Source: Campylobacterales bacterium
Lineage (GTDB): Bacteria; Campylobacterota; Campylobacteria; Campylobacterales; Thiovulaceae
Direction of reading: 5' to 3'
Length of the DNA: 16,541 nucleotides
Assembly: GCA_012963895.1 (NCBI GenBank)
Contig: DTUW01000142.1
Span: forward strand, 1-16,541
Shown here: in pieces, positions 6,218 to 14,433 of the stretch
How the letters are laid out: each line of letters starts with the position of its first letter
How positions within the stretch are numbered: the stretch's first letter is position 1
Position numbers and translations under genes: made by a program
The notes under the pieces: model-generated
Told to the model about the DNA's origin: nothing
Seen by the model: the letters and a program-made list of their open reading frames with translations, nothing else
The model's database searches: none

Positions 6218-6574
6218 ATGAGACATAAGCATGGATATAGAAAACTAAATCGAACTAGTTCCCATAGAAAAGCTTTGCTCAAAAACCTTGCAATAGCTGT
6301 GATAAATGAGGGCAGAATTGAAACTACTGTTGCAAAAGCTAAGACTTTAAGAAGTTTTGTAGAAAAACTTATTACCAAAGCGAGAGAAGGGAATTTCAAT
6401 TCCCATAGAGCTGTTTTCCAAAAACTCCAAAATAAAGAGGCGACTAAAAAGCTGATGAATGAAATTGCTCCAAGATTTGTTGGGGTAAATGGAGGATATG
6501 TAAGAGTTGTAAAAACTCGCAACCGACGAGGCGACTCAGCCCCTATGGCTATTGTCGAATTTACTAAGCAGTAA
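6218..6574 (+). CDS. rplQ: 50S ribosomal protein L17 (bL17)
   Basis: The 118-residue product begins [20 protein letters not shown], the diagnostic bL17 N-terminus, followed by [21 protein letters not shown] and ending [16 protein letters not shown]17 binds 23S rRNA near the exit tunnel. It is the last gene of the cluster, as in most bacteria, 11 nt after rpoA with GAAGGAG (6207-6213) as ribosome site. The hairpins that follow mark the operon end. Confidence 0.97.
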   Translation: MRHKHGYRKLNRTSSHRKALLKNLAIAVINEGRIETTVAKAKTLRSFVEKLITKAREGNFNSHRAVFQKLQNKEATKKLMNEIAPRFVGVNGGYVRVVKTRNRRGDSAPMAIVEFTKQ

Positions 6575-6594
6575 ATAGTTTTTGCCGAAAGATT

Positions 6595-6644
6595 TTCCCC
6601 GTCGCTTTTTCTCGGGGAATGCTACCCGGGGGATTGCCTCCCCC
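6595..6644. terminator. Two GC-rich hairpins between convergent rplQ and phosphohexomutase genes
   Basis: TTCCCCG (6595-6601) pairs with CGGGGAA (6613-6619), and GGGGGA (6628-6633) pairs with TCCCCC (6639-6644). They stand out in an otherwise AT-rich region and sit between two convergent genes, so they could end transcription both ways. The tails are not clean U-tracts: TCTGCTCTATATCTTTT on the plus strand, AAAATCTTT on the minus strand. Efficiency is therefore uncertain. Confidence 0.6.
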
Positions 6645-6650
6645 TCTGCT

Positions 6651-8021
6651 CTATATCTTTTCGAGTAAATCCAACATAGATTTTTGATACTTCTCCAAAT
6701 TTTCTAAGCTATCAGCCTCAAATCTAGCTACCAAAACAGGGGTTGTATTACTTGCTCTAATCAGTCCCCAACCATTTTCGAAAATTACTCTAACTCCATC
6801 TACTTTTACTATATCTACAATTTTCGGAAACTCCTTAGGTGGGTTTGATAGTCTCTCTTTCAAACTTTCCACTATCTGAAATTTCTTATCTTCTGTTGTC
6901 TCTATTTTGATTTCTTCTGTGGCAAATAGTTTAGGCAATTGCTCAACCTCATCGTTCAAATCCATTCCATTATGAACCAACTCCATCACCCTTAACATTG
7001 AATAGATAGCATCATCAAAACCAAAATATCTATCATTAAAAAAGATATGACCACTCACCTCAACAGCCAAATCACCATCTAACTCTTTCAATTTGGTTTT
7101 TAGGTTACTATGGCCAGTTTTGAACATTACCGCTTTACCACCCCGTTTCGCGATAGTGTCATACATAATTTGAGAACATTTCACCTCACCTATTACAACA
7201 GGATTTTTCATAGGTTTAGAGAGAAGTAGAGCCAATATATCACCCTTGATATTGTATTTTTGAGTAAGAACTGCCAATCTATCTCCATCTCCATCAAAAG
7301 CAAAACCTATATCAAACTGACCAGTAGCTAACTCCTTTTTTATCGCTTCTAAATTCTTCTCTTCGCTCGGGTCTGGGTGGTGGTTTGGAAAAGTTCCATC
7401 AGGTTGAGTAAAAAGCCCTTTTGCATCAATTCCAAGTCGTCTAAATACCTCATCGACAACAACCCCAGCCACTCCGTTACCAACATCATAGACAACCTTT
7501 TTAGAAAACCCTTTCAAGTTTTGGAATTCTTGGACTAGGTATTCTATATATCTCTCTCGCCCATCGATAGGGATAATAGTTGGTTCTTTCTCTTCTATTG
7601 GTATCTCTTTCTCAATTGCTTGAATAACCTTTTCACCGATTCCATATATATCTTTTCCGAAAAATGGTTTTTTATCAATTGTAATTTTCAACCCGTTGTA
7701 TTGAGGTGGATTGTGTGAGCCTGTTATCATAATTGAGCCACTAGGAACTATATCACCAAACTGCATGTAATTTACAAAATAGTTGTTTGGGGTTGGGACT
7801 AATCCTATATCCAATATAGAAACACCAGCAGAGGCTAAACCAGAAGAGAGATAGCTAAATAGCTTCTTTGAGTGAGTTCTAGCATCATAACCGATAGCCA
7901 CATAGTTTCCAAACTTTGCTATCTCCTCACCGAGATATTTACCTATCCAAAATAGAGTTATCCGATTTAGTTCATCAGGAACTATCCCTCGAATATCATA
8001 CTCTCTAAATATCGATTTCAT
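6651..8021 (-). CDS. manB: Phosphomannomutase/phosphoglucomutase
   Basis: The 456-residue alpha-D-phosphohexomutase interconverts hexose 6- and 1-phosphates (mannose and/or glucose), supplying sugar nucleotides for lipopolysaccharide, capsule or glycans in the cytoplasm. All four family loops are present: ITGSHNPPQYNGLK with phospho-Ser101, metal loop DGDGDR at 242-247, sugar-binding EVSGHIFF near 318, and the phosphate loop RASNTTPVL near 425. The E-x-S-G-H loop favours the dual PMM/PGM (AlgC-like) group over phosphoglucosamine mutase GlmM. The length is typical. The start at ATG 8021 has AGGAG (8028-8032) upstream and a TATAAT -10 at 8047-8052. It is transcribed alone, convergent with rplQ and divergent from the nitrilase gene. 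Substrate preference cannot be read from sequence. Confidence 0.92.
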   Translation of the reverse strand: MKSIFREYDIRGIVPDELNRITLFWIGKYLGEEIAKFGNYVAIGYDARTHSKKLFSYLSSGLASAGVSILDIGLVPTPNNYFVNYMQFGDIVPSGSIMITGSHNPPQYNGLKITIDKKPFFGKDIYGIGEKVIQAIEKEIPIEEKEPTIIPIDGRERYIEYLVQEFQNLKGFSKKVVYDVGNGVAGVVVDEVFRRLGIDAKGLFTQPDGTFPNHHPDPSEEKNLEAIKKELATGQFDIGFAFDGDGDRLAVLTQKYNIKGDILALLLSKPMKNPVVIGEVKCSQIMYDTIAKRGGKAVMFKTGHSNLKTKLKELDGDLAVEVSGHIFFNDRYFGFDDAIYSMLRVMELVHNGMDLNDEVEQLPKLFATEEIKIETTEDKKFQIVESLKERLSNPPKEFPKIVDIVKVDGVRVIFENGWGLIRASNTTPVLVARFEADSLENLEKYQKSMLDLLEKI

Positions 8022-8046
8022 CTACCACTCCTATTTATGATTTTTT

Positions 8047-8052
8047 ATTATA
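8047..8052 (-). promoter_or_regulatory. -10 box for the phosphohexomutase gene
   Basis: The minus strand reads TATAAT here within an A/T run. Transcription would start near 8040, about 19 nt before the ATG at 8021, leaving room for the AGGAG ribosome site at 8028-8032. Confidence 0.5.
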
Positions 8053-8062
8053 TATATTTAGA

Positions 8063-8068
8063 TACAAT
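8063..8068 (+). promoter_or_regulatory. -10 box for the nitrilase-ispA-mqnC run
   Basis: The plus strand reads GATACAAT, a TACAAT hexamer ending at 8068. Transcription would begin near 8075, 19 nt before the ATG at 8094, with AAAGGA (8084-8089) as ribosome site. The 72-bp gap thus holds two divergent promoters. A promoter here also argues against the longer upstream start at 8037. Confidence 0.45.
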
Positions 8069-8093
8069 TTTCAGAACTACCAGAAAGGACTAT

Positions 8094-8807
8094 ATGAAAG
8101 TAGCCTTAATCCAATTCAAACCTAAATTGAGTAGAAGCAATTTGGCAAGACATATTGAGATATTGAATCAACTTGATGAGGTGGATATTGCAATATTTCC
8201 AGAGCTATCACTAAATGGGTATTACCTCCAAGATGGAATATTAGAAGATAGTTGGAAAATAGAGGAGTTACACGAGATAGCCAAAATATCCACAAGGTTC
8301 GATATTGTCGTAGGTGGAGCAGTGAAAGAAGGGAAAAATATTTTCAACTCTTCTCTATACTTTTCAGAAGGCAGACTATTACACCACCATAGAAAAATCC
8401 ATCTACCAAATAGGGGGCTGTTCGAGGAGAAGAGATTTTATGATAGCGGAAACGAGATAGAGAGTTTCCAAACCAGATTTGGAAAAGCGGTTTCGCTTGT
8501 GTGTGAAGATATTTGGAGGGGTTCAACCTTTGCAAAAATAGAAGAACTATCACCAGATTTCATCACCATAATATCAAATTCACCAGCCCGAGGATTTCGA
8601 GATGGAAAGATAGAGATAGTGGAAAAGTGGAAATCACTCCTCCAAACAGCTTCAATAGTTTCAAAAGCCACTACAATATTTGTAAATCGGGTAGGGTTTG
8701 AAGATGGATTAGGTTTCTGGGGTGGTAGTATGGTTTTTGGAGATGATGGAACTCAAAGAGTGCAACTACCCCTATATCAAGAGAGCATCACGATAGTGGA
8801 GATATAG
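8094..8807 (+). CDS. Carbon-nitrogen hydrolase (nitrilase superfamily)
   Basis: The 237-residue cytoplasmic amidohydrolase has the complete catalytic triad Glu37 (FPELSLNGY), Lys101 (HRKIHLP) and Cys137 (LVCEDIW). The HLPNRGLFEEKRFYDSG and VCEDIW stretches resemble the glutaminase domain fused to many NAD synthetases, but no synthetase domain follows. Substrate is therefore open: glutamine-type amide, omega-amide or N-carbamoyl compound. I chose ATG 8094 over an in-frame ATG at 8037. The family opens with MKVALIQFKP, AAAGGA sits 4 nt upstream, and the extra 19 residues (MIFYYIYLDT..) are translated promoter DNA. ispA begins 1 nt after the stop, so the two genes are almost certainly co-transcribed, although no metabolic link is evident. 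Confidence 0.88.
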   Translation: MKVALIQFKPKLSRSNLARHIEILNQLDEVDIAIFPELSLNGYYLQDGILEDSWKIEELHEIAKISTRFDIVVGGAVKEGKNIFNSSLYFSEGRLLHHHRKIHLPNRGLFEEKRFYDSGNEIESFQTRFGKAVSLVCEDIWRGSTFAKIEELSPDFITIISNSPARGFRDGKIEIVEKWKSLLQTASIVSKATTIFVNRVGFEDGLGFWGGSMVFGDDGTQRVQLPLYQESITIVEI

Positions 8808-8808
8808 A

Positions 8809-9663
8809 ATGGATAGAGAGTTTGAGGAATTTATCAAAAACAATATTCCTAAGATAGATGGATTTCACCCCCATTTTAAAGAGGCGATAGAGTATATCCT
8901 CACGACTGGCGGAAAACGATTTAGACCAAAATTGATATTCGCTGTTGTTAAAGCCCTAGCCCCCTCTATGTTGCATAATAGCCTATATGCAGGTTTAGCA
9001 ATAGAAGCCCTCCACACCTATTCACTAATCCACGACGATTTACCATCTATGGATAATGCAGATTTGAGAAGGGGAGTAGAGACCTTACATAAGAAATATG
9101 ATGAGGTAACGGCGATACTGGTTGGAGATGGTCTCAATAGTTTCGCCTTTGAAATCCTCTCAAAGTCTCCATTTAGAGATGATGTAAAAGTGAAGCTAAT
9201 CCGTTCTCTCGCTGAAAATGGTGGAATTGGAGGAATGGTATTGGGACAGGCGATAGATTGCCATTTTGAGAACAGCCCGTTAGAGTTGGAAAAAATACGA
9301 TTTCTCCATAAGAACAAGACAGGAAAACTTATCGCCTCAGCCTTAGAGATGGGAGCAGTAATCAGCAATAGAAACGATTTGGAAGAACCTCTATATAATT
9401 TCGGTCTCTCATTAGGGCTACTTTTCCAAATTCAGGACGATATATTAGATGCTGTTTCAGATGAAAAAGAGGCGGGGAAACCTGTAAATAGCGATGGAAA
9501 TAAAAATAGTTTTGTAACCATTTTGGGACTTGATAGAGCTATTGAAGAGGCAAATAGAGAAGCGGAAAATATTCAGAAACTCCTTTCACAATTTCCAGAG
9601 AATTTGCGGGATAGTCTCTCTCTCCTATTGGAGAAATATATATATAGACACATTACAAAATAG
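8809..9663 (+). CDS. ispA: Short-chain polyprenyl diphosphate synthase (farnesyl diphosphate synthase type)
   Basis: The 284-residue enzyme condenses isopentenyl diphosphate with allylic diphosphates to give farnesyl (or geranylgeranyl) diphosphate for undecaprenyl phosphate and quinone side chains. The first aspartate-rich motif DDLPSMD is at 76-82, with the two-residue insertion of bacterial FPP synthases. The second, QDDILD, has its aspartates at 210-214. GGKRFRP (34-40) binds isopentenyl diphosphate, and GGMVLGQAID (141-150) and KTGKLI (170-175) are also conserved. Length fits IspA. GGAG 8 nt before the ATG is the ribosome site. The neighbouring mqnC suggests a place in menaquinone supply. 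Chain length (C15 or C20) is inferred, not shown. Confidence 0.92.
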   Translation: MDREFEEFIKNNIPKIDGFHPHFKEAIEYILTTGGKRFRPKLIFAVVKALAPSMLHNSLYAGLAIEALHTYSLIHDDLPSMDNADLRRGVETLHKKYDEVTAILVGDGLNSFAFEILSKSPFRDDVKVKLIRSLAENGGIGGMVLGQAIDCHFENSPLELEKIRFLHKNKTGKLIASALEMGAVISNRNDLEEPLYNFGLSLGLLFQIQDDILDAVSDEKEAGKPVNSDGNKNSFVTILGLDRAIEEANREAENIQKLLSQFPENLRDSLSLLLEKYIYRHITK

Positions 9664-9672
9664 GAGCTTAGT

Positions 9673-10719
9673 TTGGGTAGATTGAGTATAGATGATGCAG
9701 TTGAATTGATTCAACATGGGAATTTGAAAGAGTTGGGCAAAAGAGCCTATCAGAGAAAAAAGGAGCTACACCCAAAAAATATTACAACTTTTGTAGTTGA
9801 TAGAAATATCAACTATACCAATATCTGTTGGGTCGATTGCAAATTTTGTGCCTTCTATCGAACTCAAAAAGATGAAGATAGCTATATTCTCTCTTTTGAA
9901 GAGATTGGAAAAAAGATAGAGGAGCTGATAGCTATCGGTGGAACTCAGATTCTATTTCAGGGTGGAGTTCATCCAAAACTAAAAATAGAGTGGTATGAGG
10001 AACTATTACGATGGATATCCAAACACTATCCCACTATTACCATTCACGGCTTTTCAGCTATCGAGATAGATTACATTTCAAGGATTTCTAAAATACCAGT
10101 TTCAGAGGTTTTGCAGAGATTGAAGGATAGCGGTCTCTCTTCAATCCCCGGGGCAGGAGCTGAGATTTTGAGTGATAGAGTTCGAAATATCATCTCTCCT
10201 AAAAAGATTAGTGCCGATAGGTGGATTGAAATCCATCGAGAAGCTCACAAACTGGGAATCAAATCTACCGCTACTATGATGTTTGGAACTGTTGAGACCG
10301 ATAGAGAGATAGTGGAACATTTCAACAGGATTAGGGAGCTTCAAGATGAGACCGGAGGATTTCGAGCCTTCATATTATGGAGTTTCCAATCAGCCAATAC
10401 CCAGTTAGCTCGTGAAATGGAGATAGCCAAAACCTCATCTAATCGCTATCTTAGACTTCTCGCCGTTAGTCGTCTCTTCTTAGACAACTTCAAAAATATC
10501 CAGAGTTCTTGGGTAACCCAAGGGGGCTATATTGGGCAGATGGCTCTTCTTTTTGGAGCTAACGACTTGGGTTCTACAATGATGGAAGAGAATGTAGTAT
10601 CTTCTGCCGGAGCCTCTTTCAGAATGGGAAAAGATGAGATGATAAGGTTGATAAGAGATATTGGAGAGATACCAGCCCAAAGAGATACCGCCTACAACCT
10701 ATTACACATCTATAACTAA
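9673..10719 (+). CDS. mqnC: Cyclic dehypoxanthinyl futalosine synthase MqnC (radical SAM)
   Basis: The 348-residue radical SAM enzyme cyclises dehypoxanthine futalosine in the futalosine (MqnA-D) route to menaquinone, the respiratory quinone of Campylobacterota. The cluster-binding C-x3-C-x2-C is Cys52, Cys56, Cys59 (CWVDCKFCAFYR). Further MqnC-type stretches are GGTQILFQGGVHPKLKIEWY, IPGAGAEILSDRVR, TTMMFG-like ATMMFGTVET and LQDETGGFRAF. These favour MqnC over its paralogue MqnE. The start is TTG at 9673, the position expected for the family, with TAGGAG (9661-9666) overlapping the ispA stop. Other mqn genes are not in this window, so the pathway is scattered as is common in the phylum. Confidence 0.93.
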   Translation: MGRLSIDDAVELIQHGNLKELGKRAYQRKKELHPKNITTFVVDRNINYTNICWVDCKFCAFYRTQKDEDSYILSFEEIGKKIEELIAIGGTQILFQGGVHPKLKIEWYEELLRWISKHYPTITIHGFSAIEIDYISRISKIPVSEVLQRLKDSGLSSIPGAGAEILSDRVRNIISPKKISADRWIEIHREAHKLGIKSTATMMFGTVETDREIVEHFNRIRELQDETGGFRAFILWSFQSANTQLAREMEIAKTSSNRYLRLLAVSRLFLDNFKNIQSSWVTQGGYIGQMALLFGANDLGSTMMEENVVSSAGASFRMGKDEMIRLIRDIGEIPAQRDTAYNLLHIYN

Positions 10720-10756
10720 ATGAGCGATAGATAGAATAAAAAAGGTTGTTGTCTCT

Positions 10757-12559
10757 ATGTTTAGATACCTAATACTACTTTCTATCTTTTCTCTCTTTCT
10801 TTTTGGAGATAGGTTGTCTGAAAATATCGAAAAAGCTCAAAAGATAGTATTTATCTCCTTTGGAAATATTGGAACAGAGAAGAGCTATATAGAAGTTCCT
10901 TTTATGGATTGTTCCAAAGAGTGCGATGAGGTGGATAGAGTGAAAATTCCACTAGAAGCCTCCTATCTTTCAAAAATAGCTACCGACATTGAAAAAGAGG
11001 TATTGGCAGGTAAATTCGATTTTATTTACACCAAAGGGGATAAATTGATATTCCAAAATATTGAAGAGAGATTTTTCTCTCCCCCTTTTGTAGGTGATGG
11101 TTTGGATTTCTATAACTACAATGAGTTAGTGAATAACTATATCAACAGCTCCGACTATCAGAGTGCAATTAGAAATATACTGCTCAAATCTCTACCTATG
11201 AGATTGACTATAAAGAGTAATAGACCCCTTTCGAAATCTCTTCAAGAGAGGCTATTAGCTAAGAGCTACCTCATCTATCTCTATATAGATACTCTTGATG
11301 GAGAGGTTCGAGCTATCCAAAGTAGGAAAGATGGTGGATTCTCTCTAAAAATTGATATTGATTTGATTCTCAAAATGGCAATTTTCAAATATATACCAGA
11401 AAAGGGGATATTAGCTCCATATGGTATTTTTGATGGAGCATCTCTAAATATTGAGACTACCGAGAATTTGAAGGCTCTATATGCTCTAAATTACTTTGAT
11501 AGTCAATATCAAGAAATTCCAAAGAGTTCAGAGGTTAGGAGAGCCTTTTTCACAAAATTGAGAGAGAGTTTCAAAGAGGCATTAAGTGAGATAGTGGATA
11601 AGATAGTAGATATTGATGATTTCAAAATCCACTCCCCAGTTTTGAGATTTATTGGAAAAAATAGAGTTCTCTACCAACAGATAGGAGATGATGAATTTCT
11701 TAGGGTAAATGCTCCTGTCTATTTCCAATACCTTAACCAGAGTGGTGAGCTGGTCGATTTCGGTTGGGGTCGAGTTGAAGAGCCAAAAATGAAGTTTGAT
11801 AAAAACAGCTCTATCACATATACAAAAGTGAAACTTATTGGAGGTAAATATCCATATAGAAAGGTTGTATATACATCTCTTGCAGATTGGAGCGGATACC
11901 TCTTTGGAATTGCAGGAGGGGTTGGCTCTTATGGAATTACTCACAATGAAAAAAAGGTAGCTTCAATCTCCTCCTATCCCATCTCTCTAAATTTAGCTCT
12001 CGATTTGGGCTATTTGACAAATTGGACACCTCTTACAAACTTGTTAGTAAATCTTTCTCTATTTACCGAAAGTAATTCGATTTCTTTGGTAGGCTCAAAC
12101 CATATTGCCCAATTGGGATTGAATAGCCTCTATGGATTTGATGCAGATATTGAGTATAGATACTATTTGAGAGGTTCTCTCTATGTCTCAGGGATAGGAG
12201 GGATTGTTGGTCGATATGGAGAGTATGATATAGTCTATTTCAACCAAGTTGAAGACAACCCTCCTGTATTTGGAGATGGAACTCTATATATTACATCTTA
12301 CCAACTTAAAGCAGGAGGAAAATTGGGATTGGCACTCTCTCCAAATTTAGAACTATTTGGGGAATTTGGATATAGCCTCCCTATCTATGAGGATAGCTCC
12401 ATCAAAAAAGGGAGTGTAAAAGTGGATACCTCCTATTTTCAAGAGGATAAATTTGGCTATGAGGGTATTATGGAGCTAAAAATGGGATTACTTCTCCATT
12501 ACGACCTATTCCAAGAGGATATATATCAAATCTTAGACCAAGCAAGGGATATACTCTAA
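10757..12559 (+). CDS. Unrecognised 600-residue secreted or outer-membrane protein
   Basis: I do not recognise a family. Residues 1-17 are a signal peptide (MFRYLILLSIFSLFLFG). The next ~350 residues are a mixed alpha/beta periplasmic-type region containing a close cysteine pair, Cys52 and Cys56 (MDCSKECDE), likely disulfide-bonded. From about 378 the sequence turns to Gly/aromatic amphipathic strands (SGYLFGIAGGVGSYG, ISLNLALDLGYL, LLVNLSLFTES, DADIEYRYYLRGSLYVSG, YQLKAGGKLGLALS, LELFGEFGYSLPIY, GIMELKMGLLLHYDL). That fits an outer-membrane barrel of roughly 8-10 strands, though it does not end in the classic terminal Phe. The barrel is followed by a short helix (IYQILDQARDIL). It starts 37 nt after mqnC with a poor ribosome site (AAGG about 11 nt off), and its stop overlaps the trmA start (TAATG). 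A weak -10-like TAGAAT lies at 10732-10737. Confidence 0.75.
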   Translation: MFRYLILLSIFSLFLFGDRLSENIEKAQKIVFISFGNIGTEKSYIEVPFMDCSKECDEVDRVKIPLEASYLSKIATDIEKEVLAGKFDFIYTKGDKLIFQNIEERFFSPPFVGDGLDFYNYNELVNNYINSSDYQSAIRNILLKSLPMRLTIKSNRPLSKSLQERLLAKSYLIYLYIDTLDGEVRAIQSRKDGGFSLKIDIDLILKMAIFKYIPEKGILAPYGIFDGASLNIETTENLKALYALNYFDSQYQEIPKSSEVRRAFFTKLRESFKEALSEIVDKIVDIDDFKIHSPVLRFIGKNRVLYQQIGDDEFLRVNAPVYFQYLNQSGELVDFGWGRVEEPKMKFDKNSSITYTKVKLIGGKYPYRKVVYTSLADWSGYLFGIAGGVGSYGITHNEKKVASISSYPISLNLALDLGYLTNWTPLTNLLVNLSLFTESNSISLVGSNHIAQLGLNSLYGFDADIEYRYYLRGSLYVSGIGGIVGRYGEYDIVYFNQVEDNPPVFGDGTLYITSYQLKAGGKLGLALSPNLELFGEFGYSLPIYEDSSIKKGSVKVDTSYFQEDKFGYEGIMELKMGLLLHYDLFQEDIYQILDQARDIL

Positions 12560-13674
12560 TGGAATGTAGCTATTTTGGAGTTTGTGGCAGTTGTAAGATA
12601 TATCAAGATGGGTATCAATCCCAACTAAATTACAAAATCAACAAAATAGAGAAAGAATTTGGAGATATTTCTGATTTGGAAATATTTTCATCTCCTCCAA
12701 TCCACTACCGGGCTAGGGCTGAGTTCCGTATTATTCACGATGGGAATCGTATCCATTATGGAATGTGGCATAGAGATGGTAGCCACCTCATCGCTATCGA
12801 TAGCTGTCCTATTGTTTCAGAAGCCATATTCAACTATATGCCTAAATTGAAAGAAGAGATAGCAAAATCTCCTGTCTTGTCTCAAAAACTATTTAGTGTC
12901 GAGTTTCTCTCAAATAGAAAAGGGGATATAGTTGTTACTCTAATTTACCATCGTAAATTGGATAGTGAATGGAAACAGGAGGCTGAAAAGCTTTCGAATA
13001 GCAAAATATCGGTAATAGGTAGAAGTAGAGGAGTGAAAATTACTATTGGAAAAGAGTATATCGATGAGGTGGTAGAAGTTGGAGAGAAAAAATATATCTT
13101 GAAACATCTGGAAAATAGTTTTTCTCAACCAAATCCATTTGTAAATGAGAAGATGGTAAATTGGGCAGTAGAGCAGACGGAAAAGATAGAGAAGAGAGAT
13201 TTACTAATTGAACTCTATTGCGGTTCTGGAAATTTTACTATCCCTCTGTCTTCAAAATTTAGAAGGGTAATAGCTACTGAAATAGCAAAAAGTGGAATAG
13301 CAACAGCAAAAGAGAATATAGAGAGAAATGGAATAGAAAATATAGAGTTAGGTAGAGTTAGTAGCTCTGAATTTGTGGAGGCTATCGATGGAAAAAGGGA
13401 ATTTTTCCGTTTAAGAGATATGAATTTGAAAAATATAGATTTAGAAACCCTGTTAGTAGACCCACCCCGTGCAGGATTGGATTCAACTACTTTGGAGTTT
13501 GCTTCACGATTTCAAAATATTATCTATATCTCTTGCAACCCTGAAACTTTAAAAAGGGATTTGGAGAGCTTGCAAAAGACCCACAAAATAGCAAGTTTTG
13601 CACTCTTTGACCAATTCCCATACACCCCACATATAGAGAGTGGGGTTTTATTGAAAAAGGTTTTAGACTCCTAA
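12559..13674 (+). CDS. trmA: tRNA (uracil-5-)-methyltransferase TrmA
   Basis: The 371-residue enzyme makes 5-methyluridine at position 54 of the tRNA T-loop using S-adenosylmethionine. Strong TrmA signatures are HYRARAEFRI, GMWHRDG, ENSFSQPNPFVNEKM, LYCGSGNFTIPLS (SAM loop), ATEIAKSGIATAKENI, LVDPPRAGLD, ISCNPETL with catalytic Cys326, and FDQFPYTPHIE with Glu360. Unlike E. coli TrmA, it has Cys3-x5-Cys9-x2-Cys12 at the N-terminus and Cys83 in DSCP, where E. coli has Phe. That is the iron-sulfur cysteine pattern of RlmD (RumA). The body of the protein nevertheless aligns with TrmA. The ATG overlaps the previous stop by one base (TAATG), so translation is coupled. The 3' end overlaps convergent dapB by 12 nt. 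Confidence 0.9.
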   Translation: MECSYFGVCGSCKIYQDGYQSQLNYKINKIEKEFGDISDLEIFSSPPIHYRARAEFRIIHDGNRIHYGMWHRDGSHLIAIDSCPIVSEAIFNYMPKLKEEIAKSPVLSQKLFSVEFLSNRKGDIVVTLIYHRKLDSEWKQEAEKLSNSKISVIGRSRGVKITIGKEYIDEVVEVGEKKYILKHLENSFSQPNPFVNEKMVNWAVEQTEKIEKRDLLIELYCGSGNFTIPLSSKFRRVIATEIAKSGIATAKENIERNGIENIELGRVSSSEFVEAIDGKREFFRLRDMNLKNIDLETLLVDPPRAGLDSTTLEFASRFQNIIYISCNPETLKRDLESLQKTHKIASFALFDQFPYTPHIESGVLLKKVLDS

Positions 13675-14433
13675 GCAGTCCCTAATGGAATAGAGACCAT
13701 TTGTCTGATTTACCAACCATTTACCAGCAAAAACAGCCCCTTTTGCAAATGTATCGCGGTTGGTAGCGGTGTGGTTAAGCTCGATAAATTCGCCATCGTT
13801 GTAAAATCCAACAGTATGGCGACCAACTATATCACCGCCTCGGAGAGCCATAACTGCAATTTCGTCTGGTTTTCTCTCTCCTATATTTCCATCTCGTCCA
13901 GATATGCGGACTTTTTCCAAGTCCAATCCTCTTGCTTTGACCGCTGTTTCAGCAAGAGTTAGAGCAGTTCCAGATGGAGCATCTTTCTTATATCTATGGT
14001 GCATCTCTACTATTTCTATTTCAAACTCTTTTAGAGACTTTGAAGCTATCTCAACAAGCTGATTTAGCAGAGCAACCCCGAGAGACATATTAGTAGCATA
14101 GAGGATAGGAGAGCTTTTTGAAACCTCTTGAAGTAGATTTTTTTGGGTTTCACTCAATCCTGTCGTTCCAATTACCAAAGGTTTTCCACCAACTTCTAAA
14201 ACCCCTTTTAGAAGTTTTTCGGTAGCTTCTGGTAGTGAGAAATCTATTACCAGCTCCACCTCATCTAAAAACTCTTTTATATCTTTTGTAATAAATACTC
14301 CATCAATCGGCTCAACATCATCTATATTTTTTACGAAAAGAGCCGAGAGTTGTAAAGTTTCATCTTTTTCGATAAGGGGGATAAGTCGTTGCCCAACTCG
14401 TCCCGAACCTCCAACCAGTCCAACCTTTATCAT
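13663..14433 (-). CDS. dapB: 4-hydroxy-tetrahydrodipicolinate reductase
   Basis: The 256-residue cytoplasmic enzyme reduces 4-hydroxy-tetrahydrodipicolinate with NAD(P)H in the diaminopimelate/lysine pathway, needed for peptidoglycan. The Rossmann loop is [11 protein letters not shown] (4-14), followed by VIDFS (62-66) and IGTTG (88-92). The signature [16 protein letters not shown] (143-158) contains catalytic His145 and Lys149 by alignment with E. coli H159/K163. [17 protein letters not shown] is the usual C-terminal block. Length is a little short of E. coli (273). It begins inside the trxB stop (ATGA overlap) with GGAG 5 nt upstream, and is the last gene of the minus-strand operon. No terminator separates it from trmA. 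Confidence 0.95.
   Translation of the reverse strand: MIKVGLVGGSGRVGQRLIPLIEKDETLQLSALFVKNIDDVEPIDGVFITKDIKEFLDEVELVIDFSLPEATEKLLKGVLEVGGKPLVIGTTGLSETQKNLLQEVSKSSPILYATNMSLGVALLNQLVEIASKSLKEFEIEIVEMHHRYKKDAPSGTALTLAETAVKARGLDLEKVRISGRDGNIGERKPDEIAVMALRGGDIVGRHTVGFYNDGEFIELNHTATNRDTFAKGAVFAGKWLVNQTNGLYSIRDCLGV

Noticed and set aside
5744..6522. Minus-strand frames opposite rpoA and rplQ
   Set aside because: Ser/Phe/Leu-rich shadows antisense to certain genes, without ribosome sites or recognisable motifs.
8037..8093. N-terminal extension of the nitrilase by 19 residues
   Set aside because: The added residues are translated promoter DNA (TATATA-rich, containing both -10 boxes). The family begins at the ATG 8094, which has a ribosome site.
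11582..11944. 120-codon minus-strand frame in the 600-residue protein gene
   Set aside because: Antisense to a frame with signal peptide and barrel-like strands; composition typical of a shadow.
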